A DNA stretch of 64,000 bases from Setophaga petechia (GCA_024362935.1 JANCRA010000122.1:705501-769500); one strand, 5' to 3'. Positions 39,251 to 51,700 are shown, counted from the stretch's first letter. The notes: generated by a model from the sequence alone, not told the origin. Numbers and translations are program-made.

Positions 39251-39528
39251 TTGTGCCCCGCGCCCCCTCCCGCCCTCCCGGGGCCGTCCCCCCGAGCGGG
39301 GCGTGGCCCCGGTGTGTGTGGGCGTGTCCCGGTGGGCGTGACCTTAGGCCCCGCCCCGGCCCATCGGGACGCTGCGCACGTCGTGGGGCGGGGCGCGGCG
39401 GGGCCAATGCGGCGCGGGCGGAATATTCCACCGCGCGGGGGGGGGGGGGCGCGGTGACGTCAGCGGGCGGAGTATTATGGTCTGGGCTGCGCCGGGGCCG
39501 CCCCTGCGCTGCGAGCGGCCGCGTAAAC
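39251..39528 (+). promoter_or_regulatory. CBX8: CBX8 promoter and 5' UTR
   Basis: The CpG island just 5' of CBX8 has several GGGGCGGGGC / CCCCGCCCC Sp/KLF boxes, a CCAAT box (39404-39408), a run of 13 Gs (39437-39449) and a perfect palindromic CRE TGACGTCA (39455-39462), 67-74 bp before the start codon. AGTATTATGG at about 39471 could act as a weak TATA-like element. Confidence 0.65.
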
Positions 39529-41409
39529 ATGGAGCTCTCGGCCGTCGGGGAGCGCGTCTTCGCGGCCGAGGCCCTGCTCAAGCGCCGCATCCGCAAAGTA
39601 GGTGCCCCCCCGCCGGCCCCCCGCCGCGCCCCCGCCGCCCCGCGCCCCGCGCCCCGGCCCGCTGGGGGCGGCTCTGCCTCCCCCCGCCGCGGGGCGGGCT
39701 CCGCTCCGCCGCTCCCGCCCTCCCTCCGCGCCTTTGGTGGGGGGGGCGGCGTTAAACCCGCGCCCGGGGGGGGTGCGCGTGTGTGTGTGTGAAATCCGCG
39801 TTATTTTTCATTGTTGCATCTCCCCCCCCTCACCGCCCCGCGCCGTGCTCCGCTCCCTGCCCGGGGCGTTGCGGGGGGACCTTTGTTGCGGGGCGGTTTG
39901 TCGCGGGTTTGTCGCGGGTTTCGCTCCGCGCATATTTATTTCCCTCGCTTCCCATCCGCAGGGCCGCATGGAATATCTGGTCAAATGGAAGGGCTGGTCG
40001 CAGAAGTAAGTGGCCCGTGGGGCCGCGGGGGGCTGCAGCAGGGGCTGGGGGGGATGCTGGCTGCACCCCCTGCTCTCCCTTTGTGCCAGAACCAGAACCT
40101 TTATGCCCCTGTTTTTTTTATTTCATTTGTCTTCCTCCCTCCCGGCTCCTTATTCTGTTCCCTCTCTCCGTCCCGCCTTGCCCCCAGGTACAGCACTTGG
40201 GAACCCGAGGAGAACATCCTGGATGCCCGGCTGCTCGCAGCCTTCGAGGAGAGGTACAAGGCCTTTACTAGCTGTAGCAGTTGCGCTTGTAAATATGTTG
40301 CTGTCTTGTAGCTATGCTGAATTGAAGCTTTGGTTCTTTTAACACCTCTAGGGAGCGAGAAATGGAGCTTTACGGGCCCAAAAAGCGAGGCCCCAAGCCC
40401 AAAACCTTCCTGCTAAAGGTAAGGAGGCCGGAGCCCGCGTGCCAAGGCTCCAGGCCAGAGCAGGGGTCCCTGTCCGGCCCCCTCGGAGGATGCTCCCCTC
40501 AAAGGTGGCCTCTTGTAAGTTGCAATTACACAGCCGGATGGCAGGATAATAAAGTCACCGGGTGATTTATCTTCTTTGCAGGCCCAGGCAAAAGCCAAAG
40601 CCAAAACCTATGAATTCCGCAGCGACTCTTCCAGGGGGATCCGGGTGCCGTATCCCGGCCGGTCCCCCCAGGAGCTGGGCTCCACGTCCCGGGCTAGGGA
40701 AGGACTGAGAAACATAGCCCTGGCCCCCCAGGGCAGCTCCAGCAGCAGCACCCCCAAGGCAGACGGCATCCGGGAGCGGGTGATCCGCGTGGAGGAGAAA
40801 CCCGGGGAGACCCCCAAAAAGAGAGGCCCGAAGCCCAGGAAGGAGCTTTACAAGGACCTTGCGGAGACTCTGGACGCCTCCAAGAGGAAACTGGGGGAGC
40901 CGGGGGACAAGGTGGGGGACTACCTGAAGGCCAGGAAGATGGAGGAGGCGGCGGCGGCGGGGGCAGCCAAGTTTGGCTCGGGACACAGCGTGATCCAGCT
41001 GGCCCGGCGGCAGGAGCCCGACCTGCCCGGCGCCCTGCCCGGCCCCACCCGCGCCGAGCCGGGCCCCGAGGCCTTCCCCCCGCGCCTGGCCAAGCACCGG
41101 GCGGACTTCCTGGACCCCAAGGGGCAGGGGGGGCTGGACCCCGGCGGGCCCAAGCTGCTGCACGGCGCCGTGGGCCCGGGGGCCGTGGGCGGCCTGTACC
41201 GCGACGGCGTGGGGGGCCCGGCCGGGCGGCCCTCGCTCATCGCCAGGATCCCCGTCTCCAGGATCCTGGGGGACCCCGAGGAGGAGTCCTGGAGCCCCTC
41301 TCTCAACAACCTGGAGAAGGTGGTGGTAACTGACGTGACCTCTAACTTTTTGACCGTCACCATCAAGGAGAGCAGCACGGACCAAGGATTCTTTAAGGAG
41401 AAGCGATGA
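39529..41409 (+). CDS. CBX8: CBX8 (Polycomb chromobox 8), five coding exons
   Basis: Coding exons 39529-39597, 39962-40005, 40188-40253, 40352-40418 and 40582-41409 encode 357 residues with GT/AG at every junction. CBX8 is a PRC1 subunit that binds methylated H3K27 and nucleic acid. The chromodomain (about 9-62) keeps the aromatic cage F11, W32 and W35. KKRGPKPK follows at 71-78, then the basic [12 protein letters not shown] stretch and a second [11 protein letters not shown] box. Towards the end are [19 protein letters not shown] and the C-box [18 protein letters not shown], which docks RING1/RNF2. Mammalian CBX8 (389 residues) has an Arg-Glu/Arg-Asp repeat in the middle that is missing here, which explains most of the shorter length. 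Exon 3's donor is AG|GTACAAG, weaker than the others. The start is fixed by [11 protein letters not shown]. Confidence 0.97.
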
Positions 41410-42600
41410 GTTTGGTGGAGGTGGTGCTGGGGTTTTCTTCAGTCAGATCCAGACAAAAGCTTGGTAGAGCTTGGTGGGCCTCTCTTTTTTTCTTTTTTTT
41501 TTTTTATGCTCCTTTTTTTTTTTTCCTTTTAAATTTTTTTTTCTTTTGTTTTTGGTCCTGGAGAGAATTTAGAAACTGTCCTAAATTCATTAACTCATTC
41601 TTTTGTTTTGTTTTTTTTTTTCACGTCTTACATTTCGTTGGAAAGATTATCTCTAGAGTTATATTTTCTATTAGATGTAAATATGTTATTTAAGAAAAAA
41701 TGCTTATATATATATCTATATATATATATATTTCAACTCTGAGTTGTTTTATTTAAATGGAGACAACAGTGACTGCTCAGTTGCTCCTAGAAAGGACAAT
41801 AAAACTGAGAACCAACGAGTTCACGCATCTGCCGCAGGAGCCGGTGTACATAACAGTGTTCATAGCTAAGTATGTGCTGGGTTTTTTTAACTATTATTTT
41901 TCATATGATGCTATGGATGGTGGAGGGGGACGTGTTGCTCCCTCGCAGGGCCGAGTGCCCGGATTTCTTGATTGTGATTTAAGGTGTTGCTTGTACAATC
42001 AAGTGTGCTGTGTCCAGGACTGTTGCCCTTGACAGTTGACGTGAGCACTTGAATTCACAGTGTTGTTGGGGATGGGGTGTTTCCAGTCTAACAAAGTCAT
42101 GTTGCTACAAAGTCGGGGCGGGGAAAAGCAGAAATCCATAAAAAGGCTAAAAGTGTTGGAGTATTAACTTGAATTCCCTTTTCTTGCGGAGGAGAGGAGT
42201 TTGTGTGTGTAAGGTTCCTGAGGGGTGATACTGAAATGCACTTTAATAGAGTTGTCGTAGCAGCTGTGGGAGATGGGACTGAGCTGAGTATATCTGTTTT
42301 CATTTTGTCTGGTCGCTTGATTCTGTTCCCCCACCCACTAAAAACAAAAAACCCCAACAAAACCCCCCTCTGTTTACATTCCTGAAATGCCAGAGAGGTT
42401 GGGGAGGGAACATCTCACTGCCCATATTTAGTTACTTTATTCTGCTACAGAAAGTGGATTATTATTATTTTTATTCCCAATCACAGTTTACTTCAGACTG
42501 TTGGAAGACTCTTGATAAAGTGTTTTGTAATATCCACATCCCTGACGAATCCCAGGGTCACCTTTATGCATTCAGAGACAATAAATATTTCCCTTTCCTT
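41410..42600 (+). other. CBX8: CBX8 3' UTR
   Basis: Strongly T-rich sequence (41485-41640) and a TA microsatellite (41704-41731) follow the stop. AATAAA signals lie at 41798-41803 and 42580-42585. The second probably marks a main 3' end. Non-repetitive AT-rich sequence resumes at 43440-43945 and could be a still longer UTR isoform. Confidence 0.6.
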
Positions 42601-42679
42601 ACGCTGGTTAAACAATAGCCAAGAGGCAAAATATTCCAGTGCGGGGCAGCCCTGCTGCCTCGGATGGATTTGGTGCTGG

Positions 42680-42992
42680 ATTTGCCCCTGGCATCCCTCC
42701 CGGGGCCGGGATCCAGGGCTGGGATCCCTCCCTGGCTGGGATCCCTCCTGAGGCTGGGATCCCTCCCTGGCTGGGATCTGGAGCTGGGATCCCTCCCAGG
42801 GCCGGGATCTGGAGCTGGGATCCCTCCTGAGGCTGGGATCTGGAGCTGGGATCCCTCCCAGGGCTGGGATCTGGAGCTGGGATCCCTCCCTGGCTGAGAT
42901 CTGGAGCTGGGATCCCTCCCTGGCTGGGATCCGGAGCTGGGATCCCTCCCTGGCTGGGATCCGGAGCTGGGATCCCTCCCTGGCTGGGGTAG
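42680..42992. repeat. Minisatellite, ~30-bp GGGATCCSTCCCTGGCTG-type units
   Basis: About eleven copies built from CTGGGATCTGGAGCTGGGAT and CCCTCCCTGG / CCCTCCTGAGG. The array abuts the likely CBX8 3' end. Confidence 0.95.
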
Positions 42993-43945
42993 GGAGGCTC
43001 TGGGGGCTCTGGACGAGCTGCAGCAGTTTGGTTGCTGGCTGGGGGGCTGGGGGTGTCCCTGCTCTGCTGCTCCCCCAGCTCGGTCACCGTGGCACAGGGA
43101 GGGAGCCTGGCCTGGCTGAGGTGGGGCAGGTGGCCCTGTCCTCCTCACACCTTGCTCTGGGCAGCAGTGGGATGAGAAGCACAAGCCCGGCAGTGCCTGA
43201 GGGCTGGGACTGAGCCAGGGCCCCTCATCCCTGAGCTCCCGAAGGCCCCTGGCCCAGGGAGCATCCATGGGCTGAGGGAAGGGCTGGGCAGGGGCCGTCT
43301 CTGCTGCAGGGCCCTTCGGCAGCTCCACCTTGCCTGGTTCCCTTCCCCATCCTTCATCTGGGAGCCGTGAGGTGCCTGGCAGGATGCTGGATTGGCTGTG
43401 CAAAGGGAGCCATCGTGTCTGACAGTTCCCAGTTTGTTTTTCCTTTCTTCTTTTTCTTTTTTTTTTTTTTTTTTTTAAGACATATTTTGTAAAATTGAGA
43501 TTTTTAACTTGGTTTGTACGAAGAGCCGATGCGTTGGTCCCGGTGCTGACACGGTGTTGTTGGAGGATGAGGGAGGAGGGGGTTGAGCTGTTTGTGCTCC
43601 TGCTGCCGCCGGGGCCGGAGGATCCTTCCCTCTGCAAAGAGCCCGGAGCCGCTCCTGCCCCGCTGGGAGCTCCAGCGCCGTGTCCGTGTGTCCGGCACAC
43701 CTGGAGCGAGCCGTACCTGTGCGTGTATCCGTGTGTCTGTACATAGACGTGTACCCTGCGTGTGTGTGTGTGTGCGGGCGCGTGCGTGTGAATTATTTAA
43801 ATCTAAGACTTGTACAAAAAACCGATTTGGCTAAATCTCAGTCTCAGAAGTGAAGCTTAACTACGTGTCTTCTGCCAGCCGTGAATGTCCATATGAGACC
43901 TGCTTTTTATGTCAGTTTAAATATATACTTTGTAAATAGAAACGT
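42993..43945. other. Sequence between minisatellites 3' of CBX8
   Basis: No gene. It holds a T-homopolymer (about 43453-43477) and a GT/GC microsatellite (43757-43790). The stretch after the T-run is AT-rich, complex and UTR-like, ending in TTTAAATATATACTTTGTAAATAG. Confidence 0.45.
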
Positions 43946-44603
43946 GTCTGGCTTCCCTTTGTGGCCCTGGGGTGCGCGGGGGTCCCGGCGGGGCGGGGGG
44001 CCCTGCAGGCCGGGTTGGGGCTGGGGGCAGGCGGAGGCTCCGCGGCCGCGGCTGTCGCCGGTCTGGGCGCCCCCCGGGGGTCCCGCGGTGCCCCGAGGGG
44101 CCGGGGGCGGCCGCTGCGAGCGGCTCCGGTCCGAGGAACGGCGCCGGGGCCGCCGCTATGGTGCCGCCCGGTACCGGCGCTGGCCCGGCCCGCGGCGCTC
44201 CGCCCTTCCGACGGCTCGGGCGGCGGCGGCCCCTGCCCGTCGGGCCCGGCCTTTGTGCGAGCGCGGCCCGGCAGCCCGGGCGGGGGTGGGGGGCTTCATG
44301 GCTTTTTGAAGCCGTGTCCTCATTAACCTCCTTTTTCTGCTCGGGCGGGTGGGGCGCGGACCCCGCGCCGCGGGAGCTGCCAGCGCCGGGAGGAGCGGGA
44401 GGAAGGGCCGCACAATGGCGCCTTTCTCCGCCGGCCCGGCGGGGGGGCCCGTTCACACGGGCCGCGGGGCTGGGGCTGGGGCCGGCCCGGGGGCCCTCGG
44501 CCGGCGGGGCTCGGTCCCGCCCGACGGCGGCACCGACGGCAGCGCCCGGGGCCGCCCGCGCCCTTCCGCGGCCGCGCAGCGCCCTCCGCAGGCCGGCCCG
44601 GCC
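43946..44603. other. Orphan CpG-rich patch at the CBX8/CBX2 convergent boundary
   Basis: CpG density rises abruptly and resembles an island, but no gene start is known here and both neighbours end here. No coding exon is supported. An AATGGCGCC word occurs near 44414. Confidence 0.5.
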
Positions 44604-44922
44604 CTGGCCCGGTTCCTGTCCTGGCCCTGGCCCGGTTCCTGTCCCGGTCCTGTGCCGGGTCCTGTCCTGGCCCTGGCCCGGTTCCTGTCCTGGCCCTGGC
44701 CCGGTTCCTGTCCCGGTCCTGTGCCGGTTCCTGTCCTGGCCCTGGCCCGGTTCCTGTCCCGGTCCTGTGCCGGTTCCTGTCCCGGTCCTGTGCCGGGTCC
44801 TGTCCTGGCCCTGGCCCGGTTCCTGTCCCGGTCCTGTGCCGGGTCCTGTCCCGGTCCTGTGCCGGTTCCTGTCCTGGCCCTGGCCCGGTTCCTGTCCCGG
44901 TCCTGTCCCGGTCCCGCAGGTG
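44604..44922. repeat. Composite minisatellite of CCGGTTCCTGTC / CTGGCCCTGGC units
   Basis: Two related unit types alternate (TTCCTGTCCTGGCCCTGGCC and TTCCTGTCCCGGTCCTGTGC, each followed by CGG). Their order is irregular, consistent with repeated unequal exchange. Confidence 0.95.
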
Positions 44923-45224
44923 CGGGCGCTCACCTGAGCTCCGCTCACGGTGCTGGGGCAGCTCCAGCCGCAGCGGAGCCTCGGGCCGGGAGGGGCTGTG
45001 GCCGGCACGGAGCCCCGCAGGGAACGCGGTGCGGTTTCCCCGGTGCGGTTTCCCTGCTCCGGTTCACGGCTCCGGTCCCAGCCTCGCACATCTCCAGCTC
45101 CGGGCGGTGCCGCAGCCCGGGCCGGGCACACGGAGCCGGGGACAGGGGCCGGCCCCGGGCGGTGCCGCAGGTATGGAGGGGGACGGGAGCGCTCCCGGAG
45201 CAGTGACCACACGAGGATGAAAAG

Positions 45225-48200
45225 TTTAAAAAAATATTTATTGATATGCTAGAAAAGAAGTGTGGAAAAGTCATACAAAACCCCCCACCCGACGTAACCA
45301 TTTCCTAGTGTTTTCCTGCAAATAAATTAAAAGCAGCCTAGAGCTGGGGGGCTACACTAGCGTTAGTGTCCAGGAACACTGGAAAACTGCTCAAAGAACG
45401 TGGGTGAGGGGCTGGGAGGGACCGGGGTGCTGCGTGGGGAGCTGGTCCAGCTCCCACAGCACTCATGCTTTCCCAGGGCAATAACATCCCCGACTTTTGT
45501 TCTCAGAAAATAAAAGCAAACAAACAGCTGCAGTTTAAAGCAATTATAAGTGTCATACAGGACCGATTTGGCTCTCTCTTTAATTAAAACGTACAAATCA
45601 GAGCACTGACTGGCACAAGTTACAAGAACAATTGTTTGTTTTCACCTATCTCAAATTTCTGTCAGTAAAACCTTTCTCCTGGCTCTGGAGCCCATCACAC
45701 ACAGCTCAGAAACTCGACACAAACCAAAGCCCTAAACTATCTCCATCCCTCCATGTACTCCTGGGATTTCTTTTTGGTACAAAATATATATATAAAAATA
45801 GACTCAGTTTCTCGGGATGATGGCTGAATCGGCCACCTCTTCCAGTCCAATGGAAAACAACAAGGATGCTTAACCAGATTATGCCTGGGGAAAATATCCT
45901 TTCACTATACAAATACCGCAGGATTTCCACATCGGAAACCCCTTAGAAAATGACAAGTGACAAACCTTTAATTGCCTGTCTGACACCGGCTGAACATGCC
46001 AACCCATAGCAGCAAACTCAAAAAAAAAAAAAAAGGAATAAAAAAAGGTAGAACTTGAATCCTAATGGCACATAACCAGGGTCTGAACCGACCAGGGGTC
46101 TTCCAAGCCCTGTCCACAAAGATTCCAGTAAATTCATCACAGGATGTGTCTTTGGGAAGCAAACCCCAGTGGGAATCCTGCACTCAGCCCCCCAGGCTGA
46201 TGGGAGAGCCAAGATCCCAGAACAACAAGTGAGAAAGGGGCTGGGGAAGAAATGTAGAGCGAGACGGCCAGAAAAAAATCCTGGATTATCATTTTCACCA
46301 TCGTTAGACCTTTGGAATTGAACCAGCTGGTGAGCAAAAGGCACAATAGCAAGTGGTGACAGCAGAGTCCTGTGCTGCTAGAGGGGACGTGGCTGGGTGA
46401 TGGAGGGGGCTGCCTGCTGTGGGGACACGTGTCCCTCTGCCAGACAGGAGCCAGGCCCTGAGGGACAAACCCTGGCAGCTGGGACAGTGGCTCTGGAGGG
46501 AGCAGCCAGCACCTCACCTGCTGTCACAGCTCAGCTCCTGCCCTGCCTTTGGGGCCTGGCCCCTCCTTGGAGCATCTTCAGATGATTTTCTCCCTCCTGG
46601 AGAAACCAACCCACCCATGCTCCTGCTGCAGGCAGGAACAGCCCTGCCCGGCCAGCTTCCCCTCTGGGGCATTGCTCAGCAGGGCTCTGCACAGCTGGTG
46701 TCCCACTGGGGACCAGGACACCTGTCCCACGGGTGTCACCGTGTCCCCAAGACCCTGTGACCACCCTGCTCTGCATAGGCACAAACCTGTGGTGGGACCG
46801 GTGCCACAGCCAAGGCTGAGATGAGGACGGTCCAAAGGCACATTGTCATCAGTTTGGATTCACAAACACCAGGTAGCAAACGATTGGTGTGCAGCTGAGA
46901 GTGTCACCCCATGCTCCCAGAGCCCTTGGTTCTTCTCCCAAAGCACTGGCACCCCTGGCACCCCTGGCACAGCACACACCCTGCCCAGGGCACTGCTGAC
47001 ACAGGCCAACGCTGCCCTGGGCTCGTTTGGCAAGGTTGCAGCAGAAGGTGAACTGCACAGATTGTGACATTTTGGCATCGCCTGAGAATGACCCCACTGC
47101 CAGGCAGCAGCACCATGACCATGGGGGTGCTGCCTCAGGGGGTCACAAGCACCTGCACCCCCAGTTTGGTCATGCACCCACACTCCTGTGAGTGGCCCTG
47201 CCCGGGGCAAAGGGAAATCCCTGCCCTGGTGCCACCTCAGTCACCTGGGGACCCCTAAGCAGTGACCTGGGGGTCAGGTGGAGGGACAGCAGAACCGTGC
47301 AGGGAGGGGGCAGCTGCCAGCTGTTCATCGCCTCTGAGAAAAGGACTCAGCATCAACAGAACGAAAATGACCTCAAATGCTACTAAACTCTGCCTGAACT
47401 GCTGCTAATTTTGGCTTCTAGGAGAAATCTGCAGCAGGGAAAACACTGCAGTGGAAAAGCCATTACTGGGTGCCATTGCAAGCCAAAAGGAGCACCCCAG
47501 CTGCTGGGATGGCCAGGGGAAGGTGAATGGTGCTCAGGTGAACAGCAGCTTGAGGTACCCACTGGCCTTAGCCCTTCTCCCTCTCTGCTCCCTTCCCACC
47601 TATGCAGGTGGCCTCGAGCAGCTTCTGAGCGTTCTGGAGAAAACCACGGACAATCAATGAGAGTCTAACCCAGGGAACAGCAGTCCTGGATGTCCTGGCA
47701 GTCCCAGCACCAACCCACCTGCTGCTGGAAGGGTTCACACATTCTGCAAGGCTTAAAAAATATTCCCCAGCTCAGTCCCCGTGAGTGCCTGGAACCTGCT
47801 GAGCAGGAGGTGGAGATGCTGGCAATGCCAGCATGAAGCACAGGAGGGGTGTGGGGGTTCCCTGGGCTGCCCAGAAATTCATGTTCTTCTGGAAGCCAAG
47901 TCACTGCAGAGGAGCTGGTGGATCCTGCTGGCTCTCAAGGCAGGACTTTCCTCCAGCAGAAAGGAAACACCCTCCAAAAAAAGCACCTCTGCCACCTGTT
48001 CTGTTAGCGGCATCCAGGACTTCACCTATCTGAGACTGGGGTTATTTCCCTCCCTCATGAAAAAAAAAAATCCTTAAGAAAAAATGTAAACAATATTTCC
48101 CTATCAGCTGGAAACCCCAACAGAACTGCTGTGGGTTTCCCATCATTGGAAATGACCTCGCCCAGGGGGGTGGCTGGGCTGAGTACCCTGAAAAACCCCC

Positions 48201-48720
48201 AAATGCAGCTGCCCCCCACAGCCCCGAGGGCTGGGAGCAGCAGCTGCCTCATTTGGATTGACTTGCAGTTCCCCATGGCTCACAGACAGATCCACAGGAG
48301 GCCCAGAAGAGAATCTCCCAGGTGTAAGAGTGTCCCGTGGCAGCTCCACACCCCCGTGCTCAGCGAGCTGCAGCCCTTGGATCTGCTGCCTCAAAGCAGA
48401 GACCTGCGGGCAGTGAAGCCTGGCTCCAAACTGGCCAGCCTGACACCCCAGCAGCACCCATGCCCCGCTCCCAGAGCATGGCATCGACCACCCCACGTGG
48501 GGCACGGCTCCAGAAGAGGATGGAGAGAAGCCAGGGAGGAAATCCAGGAGCTGCGGGCAGTTTGGAGCGGGCTTCACTGCGTTACTGGTCCAGCCTTTCC
48601 AGACACGAGTTCCAGCAGGTCTCACGAGGGCTCCGCGTTCACTTGAAGGAAAAACACCTGATGGAAGAGCTGGGCAAAGGTGAGGGCGAGGCGGAAGGGC
48701 CCTCTCCCTCCTCTCCGGGC
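45225..48720 (-). other. CBX2: CBX2 3' UTR
   Basis: Reading on the minus strand from the CBX2 stop, about 3.5 kb of single-copy sequence ends at an AATAAA (plus-strand TTTATT 45237-45242), the first strong signal before the CpG-rich boundary. An ATTAAA (plus TTTAAT near 45580) is an alternative. 45225-46350 is AT-rich with UTR-like character; 46350-48720 is GC-moderate. An A-run on the plus strand at 46020-46034 is the only homopolymer. No other gene is visible within it. Confidence 0.6.
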
Positions 48721-51700
48721 TCAGTATTGCCGCAGGTTGAAAAACCCGACGCTGGTGGGGGACTCCTTGACCGTCACTGTGATCAGGTTGGCGGTGACAT
48801 CGGTGACAAAGACGTGCTCGATCAGGCTGCGCGTGGGTTTCCAGTCCTGGCTGGTCTGGATGGACACAGACATGTTCTGAGGCACCCCTGGCAGGGAGGC
48901 AGAATCCCGGTCCGAGTCCGAGCTGGTGTCCTCGCCGGTGCTGGCCTCGGACAGCGCGGGGGCTTTGCGGCTCTCGGGGGCCGCGTGTCCCTCTGGAGCG
49001 CCCGCTGAGCCACCTTTGGCCGAGTCCCTGTCCCCTGCCCGCTGTGTCTGCTTCTTGCTCTTGCCTCCGTCCCCCCCTGGCAGCGCAGCAGCACCGGCAG
49101 CGTTCAGCCCGGCCCCTGCCGTGCCACCCTTGGCGCTGCCCGCGCCCTTGGCACCCGCAGGGGCCGCGCTGCTGGCAGAGCCCTTGGCCAGGGAGCCGCA
49201 GAGGTGCCGGGGGACGCTGCTCCCGCTGGCCGTGCTTGGCCCGTTCCTGACACTCTGCAGGTTCAGGGCCTGCAGGTTCAGCTCCTGGCTGGAGGCTGCC
49301 TGGCCGCTGGCCCCCGACGAGCTCGATGGTGTCTTGCTGCCGTTGGGCAGCATCTGGCCTCCAGCAGCAAACCCTGATTTCTGGTCCCCTCCGGCGCTGC
49401 TGCCAGAAGCTTTTGCAGTTTTGGCTCCCTGTGCGTTCAGCCCCAGCTCCCCAGAGCCCTTCTGGCTCCTCATTTTCAAGTCCAGCCCTAAGCTGCCCTT
49501 GCTGGCTGCCTGTGCCTTCAGTGCCAGCCTGCCCAGGGCCGAGCTCTCGGCTGCACCCTGGCTCTGGGACATCCTGTTCATGTAGTGCACGATGGAGCTC
49601 TGCCAGCTGATGGCCTGGCTGGGGCTCGCTGAGCCGCTCTTCATCATGTTGGGCAGGTTCTCCCCCGAGGAGCCCCCCGAGCTGAGCCCAGCCAAGGCGC
49701 CCGGTGGGTCCTTCAGCATAGCCAGGCCCGAGCCCTGCGTGCTGTGCTGGGGCTGCAGCTTCCCCACCAGCTTGGCACTGCCCCCCGCCTCCTTCCGGGA
49801 CGTTTTCAGCACCTTTGTCAGGTTCACAGTCCTTCGGGCTGCTTTCTGCTCTGGGGGCAGAGGTTTCCTGCCGCGCTTCTTCCTGGAAGTGTCTTTCATG
49901 TCGGGCTTGGCCACCAGGATCTGAGCCTTCTTCTGCGGCACCGGGTGCGTCTCTCTGCTGCGGGGACCTCTCTTTGCTTCCAGGTCACTCTCATCCTCTT
50001 CCTCGGAGGAGGAGGAAGAGGAGGATGTGGAGGAAGAGGAGCTACTTGACTTTGCTTTTGTAGGCATCTCTGGTTCCTGCAAAGCAGCAGAGACAGGGAG
50101 AGTTAACAGCAATGACCAAGGAATGGTTGTGGGCACTACAAACGCTCCAGGGTGGCCTGGCCAGGGCCTCAGACACACCCAGGTTCTCTATCCGTGTATC
50201 TCCCTGATCCTCAGGGATCCATCAGCTGATGGCATGAGCTGTGTGCTCGAGGCCACCCCCAAACCCTCCAAGGGCAGAGCACCCCAGAGCTGCCCCACCA
50301 TGGCTGGGACTCACCACGTTCTTCCTGGGCCTGCCCCGGGGCCTCTTGCCCCTCTTCCGATTCTGCACTTCCTTCTCGTGCTCCCTGGAGGAAACAAGGA
50401 TTAAGGACGATGTTCATGGGGAAGAAAAAATCATCTGGGGCAGCCAGGTAGTGACCAGAGAGCCTCCCTGTGTGCACCAGCAACATCCCTGCAGCTTCCA
50501 GCACTCACTGATGGACCATGTGGTGTTACCCATCCTAAACCTGTGCCTCTCCCAGCTCTGGGTGAGATTTGCCGTTTTTCTGGCACAAGAGGATCAGGCA
50601 GAGGGAAGGATCTGCACCCAGCTCTGCTAAGGCTTGCTTTGGTTATGGTCCTGCTGTGCTGAGCTTCCATGCTGAGTGTGAGAGGCAAAGGCATTCCCTG
50701 AAGCTCAGTGAGCCCCCTCCTTTGCTGGAAGCTCAGTGAGCCCCCTCCTTTGCTGAGCTCTCCTGCACCTCCTGCTCTGGCCATGGTGGCCCAGGCTGGG
50801 ATGTTTCAGGTCACTGTACTCTTTTCCCAGTTTGTTTAAATGGGATGGTGTTCAGATGTAACACATCCAGCTGATTAAACACCATCCTGTCTGCACTCAA
50901 CACCAGATCCTGTTCTTGAATAAAATGGATCCAGAAACCAGTTATAATTGAATCCTATCATAAACTTTAATGATTTTTATTATTACTATGTCAAAGTACT
51001 TGGCAGCACTGTGTCTGCCATAGCCAGCTGGCTACCCCTCTGCCCTGTGAGTGATTCTGGGGTGCAGGGCTGTGGAACCATTGCTGTTCTCAGCCTGGCT
51101 CCAGGCAGGAGCACAGACCTGACAGCACAGACACCATCCTGTTCTGCCATCCAGCTGGCTCAGCCTGGACAAGGCTCTAGGGAGACTTCAGAGCATCTCC
51201 CAGTATTAAAGAGGCTCCAAGAGAGCTGGAGAGGGACTTGGGACAAGGGCCTGGAGTGACAGGACACAGGGAATGGCTTCCAGCTGACTGAGGGCAGGGT
51301 TAGATGGGGGATTAAGAAGAAATTCTTCCCTGTGAGGGTGCTGAGGCCCTGGAACAGGCTGCCCAAAGAAGCTGTGGCTGCCCCATCCATGGTAATGTCC
51401 AAGGCCAGGCTGGACAGGGCTTGGAGCAGCCTGAGATAGTGGAAATGATGGGGTGGATGGGGAACAGCTTTAACATCCTTCCTAATCCAAACATTCTCTA
51501 CGATTTTCTCCCAGATATTATTTCCCTCACCCTCCCAGAGCTTCACCCTCCACAAATTCACTTCAATGCCTCACAAGCCCAGGCATCATCTCCCCCAGGG
51601 GTCTGTGGCTGCCCCCCAAGCACAGCCAAGGTCCCTTCCTGGATGGGGACAGGGAGCCCCAGGTCTGTGCCTGGCACTGCCCCATTCCCCGGGTGCACCC

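Noticed and set aside
45600..48700. Independent gene between CBX8 and CBX2
   Set aside because: No frame has a recognisable domain or splice support; the span is better explained as the CBX2 3' UTR.
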